A program made the position numbers and the translations under genes. A stretch of DNA of 8,509 bases from Chloroflexota bacterium (GTDB taxonomy: Bacteria; Chloroflexota; Dormibacteria; Dormibacterales; Dormibacteraceae): positions 1-8,509 of the forward strand of contig VBGV01000193.1 of assembly GCA_005880755.1 (NCBI GenBank), written 5' to 3'. How positions within the stretch are numbered: the first letter of the stretch is position 1; the number at the start of each line of letters is the position of its first letter. The notes below the pieces were generated by a model. It ran no database searches and had not been told where the DNA came from. It worked only from the letters and a program-made list of their open reading frames with translations. Positions 5,747 through 8,509 of the stretch are shown in pieces.

Positions 5747-7122
5747 AACCGCAGCCCTACCGCCCGGTGAGCTACCTCGAATGGAACGCGGCGCGCCGCG
5801 GATCGAGCGCTGCGATCTGGGAAGGTGGCAGCGAGATCACTTTCGAAGAGCTGCTCGAGCACGTGCGTCGAATCCAGAAGCTGCTCGCGGCCATGGCCGT
5901 GCGCGCGGGCGACGTGGTCGGGGTCCGGTTGCCGAATGTTTGGCAGTACGTCGCACTGGAGCTCGCGATCCCGGACCTCGGTGCGGTGATCGTGCCCATG
6001 CCGCTATCACTGGGCGAGCACGAGGTCCACTGGGTGCTGGAGAAGACACGCCCAAGCCTTGTGATCACAGGCGACGAAATCGGCGCCGCCGCCGAAGGCT
6101 TGCCCGCGCCGCCCGCGGCCGAGCCGGATCCATCGCGGATCGTGGAGATCGCCATGAGCTCGGGCACGACCGGCATGCCCAAGCTCGCCTCGCTGTCGGC
6201 CCGCCTGAAGCAAGTGACCTTCGAGAGCTTCACCTCGAGGCTCGGCATCACAGAAGAGGACCGTGTCCTGCCGATGACACCTTTGACCCAGGGCATCGGC
6301 GGCATGTGTCTTTACTGCATGCGGCTGGGAGCGGCGCTGGTCATGCTGCGCGAGCCGCATTGGACCGCGGAGCACTGCCTCGAGACCGCCGCCGCGGCAA
6401 GAGCTACCGTGATGGTCGGCGTGCCGACTAACGTGATCCGGATGCTCAACCAGCCGGTCTCCCTGCCCACGGTTCGCGCGGTCGCGGTCGCGGGAGCGCC
6501 ACTGCCCCCGGAGATCGCCCAGCGCTGGGAGAAGTCGACCGGGATCCCGATCTCCAGCTTTTACGGCTCGATGGACGCCGGCCAGCTCGCAGTGGCCAGC
6601 CCGTCCGATCCACAGAATCTTCGCTGGACGACGGTGGGCCGGCCGCACGATCGTGCCGAGTGGAAGATCGTCGACGGCGAGATCTGCATGCGAGGCGACC
6701 TCGTCCAGGACCGCTACTGGGGCGAGGATGCCGGCCCTTATGCGGAGGACGGCTGGGCGCACATGGGCGACCTCGGTTTCGTCGACGAGTCAGGATTCCT
6801 TCACGTCGTCGGCCGGGTGAAGGACATCATCATCAGGGGCGGCACGAACATCAATCCTTACGAGGTGGAATCGATGCTCCGAATGCACCCGGCGGTGCTC
6901 GACGCGTGCGTGGTCGGCCGGCCGGATGCTGAGCTCGGCGAGGTGCCGGTGGCGTTCATCGTGGGCGATGCCGACAAAGACGAGCTCGACCGCTTCCTCG
7001 AGGACAGAGGGCTTGCTCACTACAAGTGGCCGGCGGCGGTGTACAGCGTCGGCGAGCTCCCCCTGTCCGGGCCAGGAAAAGTCAACCGCAACGCGCTCCG
7101 TGAAGATGCTCGCGCGATGTAA
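5743..7122 (+). CDS. Acyl-CoA ligase (AMP-forming, ANL superfamily)
   Basis: Activates a carboxylic acid with ATP to an acyl-adenylate and then to an acyl-CoA thioester. In order: an N-terminal domain with DVVGVRLPNVWQYVALELA (57-75); the phosphate-binding loop MSSGTTGMPKLA at 138-149; VPTNVIRML at 228-236; FYGSMDAGQ at 273-281; WAHMGDLGFVDESG at 338-351; the hinge region GRVKDIIIRGGTNINPYEVE at 357-376; and the catalytic lysine Lys446 in LSGPGKVNRNALR. At 459 residues it is compact compared with the usual 500-550. The A5 motif reads YGSMD instead of the common YG.TE, so Asp278 replaces glutamate. The GTG start at 5743 overlaps the hydroxylase stop by 4 bases (GTGA), implying translational coupling. 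Motif order resembles benzoate, cyclohexanecarboxylate and medium-chain acyl ligases; the actual substrate cannot be read from the sequence. Confidence 0.92.
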   Translation: MKPQPYRPVSYLEWNAARRGSSAAIWEGGSEITFEELLEHVRRIQKLLAAMAVRAGDVVGVRLPNVWQYVALELAIPDLGAVIVPMPLSLGEHEVHWVLEKTRPSLVITGDEIGAAAEGLPAPPAAEPDPSRIVEIAMSSGTTGMPKLASLSARLKQVTFESFTSRLGITEEDRVLPMTPLTQGIGGMCLYCMRLGAALVMLREPHWTAEHCLETAAAARATVMVGVPTNVIRMLNQPVSLPTVRAVAVAGAPLPPEIAQRWEKSTGIPISSFYGSMDAGQLAVASPSDPQNLRWTTVGRPHDRAEWKIVDGEICMRGDLVQDRYWGEDAGPYAEDGWAHMGDLGFVDESGFLHVVGRVKDIIIRGGTNINPYEVESMLRMHPAVLDACVVGRPDAELGEVPVAFIVGDADKDELDRFLEDRGLAHYKWPAAVYSVGELPLSGPGKVNRNALREDARAM

Positions 7123-7891
7123 CGACATCGACGTCGCGTGGTTCGAGGCCGGGCGCGGCGAGGCGCTCATCCTGGTCCACGGCCTGGCCGACGACCACCG
7201 CGCCTGGCGTCGCGCACTGCCCGACCTGATGCTCCGGCATCGTGTGATCCTCTACGACCTTCGGGGCCACAGCCAGACCAGCCTCGGTAACCCCGACGGG
7301 ACGCTTCGACAGCTGGGGGCCGATCTGATCGCGCTGATGGATGCGCTCGGCGTTGAGAGGGCGCACGTCGCGGGCTTTTCCCTGGGCGGAACGATCGCGA
7401 TGCGCGCGGCCATCGACCACCCAGACCGGGTCGGCGGTCTTGCGCTGGTGGCGACTTCGAGTCGCGTCGGCCGGTCGGCGGCGGACTGGTACAGGCAGCG
7501 TGTCGAGATGGTCGACCGCGGCGACCCGGAGCTTCGAGCGACGCTGGACCGTGACACGGCGGACGTATACGCGGAATCGCCCGGCGAGCTGGAAGAAGGC
7601 CTGGTCATCCGGCGCCAATCAACCGCCGACCCTCGCGGCTACGCCAACGCGTGCGCCGCCATGGCGGCGCTCAACGCGTCACCGCTCGACCCGGAGCTCG
7701 ACCGGATCACCGCACCGACGCTGATCGTCGCCTCGGAGCTGGACCGGCATTGCCCGCCGAAGGCCGCCGAGATCATCGCCGCCGGGATCAAAAGCAGCAA
7801 GCTCGAGGTGATCCCCGACGCCGGCCACCAGATCCCAGTCGAGAAACCGCGCGAGCTCGCGCGCTCGATGATTTCGTTTCTGAATGACTGA
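7106..7891 (+). CDS. Alpha/beta hydrolase
   Basis: A 261-residue alpha/beta-fold hydrolase with a complete catalytic triad: nucleophile Ser92 in VAGFSLGGTIA, Asp213 in VASELDRHCPP, and His241 in PDAGHQIPVEKP. LILVHGLADDHRAW (21-34) supplies the oxyanion-hole HG, and YDLRGHSQTS (50-59) is the usual strand-4 motif. The overall pattern resembles 3-oxoadipate enol-lactonases and C-C bond hydrolases, but this family is too broad to assign a substrate. No signal peptide is seen. The ATG at 7106 lies 17 bases inside the CoA ligase gene; a GTG at 7100 two codons earlier is an alternative. The gene ends in an 8-base overlap with the crotonase gene. Its place between a CoA ligase and a crotonase suggests it cleaves a lactone, an amide, an ester or a thioester intermediate of the same pathway; this is inference. 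Confidence 0.9.
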   Translation: MLARCNDIDVAWFEAGRGEALILVHGLADDHRAWRRALPDLMLRHRVILYDLRGHSQTSLGNPDGTLRQLGADLIALMDALGVERAHVAGFSLGGTIAMRAAIDHPDRVGGLALVATSSRVGRSAADWYRQRVEMVDRGDPELRATLDRDTADVYAESPGELEEGLVIRRQSTADPRGYANACAAMAALNASPLDPELDRITAPTLIVASELDRHCPPKAAEIIAAGIKSSKLEVIPDAGHQIPVEKPRELARSMISFLND

Positions 7892-8509
7892 CTCACTTCT
7901 CACCGAGTGGGGCGAGCACGACGTCCTCACCCTCACGCTCAACAGGCCCGAGCGGCGAAACGCGCTGGATCCCGAGCTCCTGATCGCGCTGGCGGAATCG
8001 CTGGACTCGCATGGAGACCGTGCACGGGCGGTGATCCTGCGCGGGGCAGGCGTCGAGGCGTTCTCAGCCGGCTACGACCTCTCGCGGCTCGCGGGCACGC
8101 CGGCGGATCTCGAGGCCGATCGATTCATCGGCGAGACGGTCAACGCCTTGCGTCAGTGTCCCGCTCCTGTCATCGCCCGACTGCAGGGGCACTGCCACGG
8201 AGCAGCCGTCGAGCTCGCGCTGAACTGCGATCTCAGGATCGGGTCGCCGACGTTGCGCATGTCGGTGCCGGCCGTGAGCCTCGGCGTGGTCTATCGGTAC
8301 CAGTTCGTGGCGCGCCTTGTCCAGACATGCGGAATCGCCAGGGCGGCGGACCTGCTGCTCGCGATGCCCGAGCTCGACGCCGAGACCGCCATGCGGTGGG
8401 GATTGATCACAGAAGTCAGCGATGACATCGACGGCCGGGTTACGGCATTGGCGCAGCGGCTTGCGACCTTTCCACGGGACGCCGTGCACGGGACGAAGGC
8501 AAGCCTGAA
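7884..8509 (+). CDS. Crotonase-fold protein (enoyl-CoA hydratase/isomerase family), cut by window edge
   Basis: The 208 visible residues are most of a crotonase-superfamily protein acting on CoA thioesters; relatives have about 250-260 residues, so perhaps 50 are missing. Signature regions are LNRPERRNALDPELL (19-33), the first oxyanion-hole segment EAFSAGYDLSRL (58-69), and HGAAVELALNCDLRIGS (105-121). Glu110 in VEL matches the first catalytic glutamate of enoyl-CoA hydratase (rat Glu144). The second (rat Glu164), expected in a 'PE..LG' motif twenty residues on, is Ala130 in VPAVSLG. The next loop, normally 'PGAGGT', reads YRYQFV. It may therefore not be a simple hydratase; isomerase, lyase, decarboxylase or hydrolase activity is possible. 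The ATG at 7884 overlaps the hydrolase stop by 8 bases, keeping it in the same operon. An open frame from 7907 in another phase is a shadow of this gene. Confidence 0.9.
   Translation, partial: MTDSLLTEWGEHDVLTLTLNRPERRNALDPELLIALAESLDSHGDRARAVILRGAGVEAFSAGYDLSRLAGTPADLEADRFIGETVNALRQCPAPVIARLQGHCHGAAVELALNCDLRIGSPTLRMSVPAVSLGVVYRYQFVARLVQTCGIARAADLLLAMPELDAETAMRWGLITEVSDDIDGRVTALAQRLATFPRDAVHGTKASL

Noticed and set aside
6007..6762. Open frame of 251 codons on the minus strand, antisense to the CoA ligase
   Set aside because: It is a shadow of the ligase gene, with Arg/His/Gly-rich sequence and no recognisable motif.
7907..8425. Open frame of 172 codons on the plus strand near the right edge
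   Set aside because: It is a shifted phase of the crotonase gene, which is open from 7884 to the window end with clear family motifs; its own translation is Arg/Ala-rich without any motif.

Overview
The window is a GC-rich, almost entirely coding stretch of bacterial chromosome. Third codon positions are strongly G/C, long spurious antisense frames are common, and there is no tRNA, rRNA, mobile element or CRISPR array. The style fits a high-GC soil-type bacterium such as an actinobacterium or a member of the Chloroflexota and relatives. That is an impression from base composition and gene content; I cannot name a taxon.

Two divergent gene trains start from a gap of only 33 bases (3461-3493). 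The minus-strand train reads from 3460 down to 1: adenine deaminase (ade), OHCU decarboxylase (uraD), 5-hydroxyisourate hydrolase (uraH), cofactor-independent urate oxidase (pucL), and the first 54 codons of a xanthine-dehydrogenase-type FAD subunit cut by the window edge. It encodes adenine to hypoxanthine and the three steps from urate to (S)-allantoin. The FAD subunit implies the intervening hypoxanthine/xanthine oxidation to urate. No allantoinase or guanine deaminase is in view.

The plus-strand train reads from 3494 to the right edge: a molybdopterin hydroxylase large subunit (xanthine dehydrogenase/CoxL family), an acyl-CoA ligase of the ANL superfamily, an alpha/beta hydrolase, and a crotonase-fold (enoyl-CoA hydratase/isomerase) protein cut by the right edge. 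The large subunit may partner the FAD subunit of the other train to give xanthine dehydrogenase. The three genes behind it form a CoA-thioester module that known purine catabolism does not need.

Every same-strand junction overlaps by 1 to 17 bases, so both trains are probably operons with translational coupling. The points most worth a second look are the coupling of a purine-pathway locus to this CoA module, the split placement of the molybdenum and FAD subunits, and the altered active-site motifs in the molybdenum hydroxylase, the ligase and the crotonase. Together they raise the possibility that the plus-strand train handles a substrate other than xanthine.
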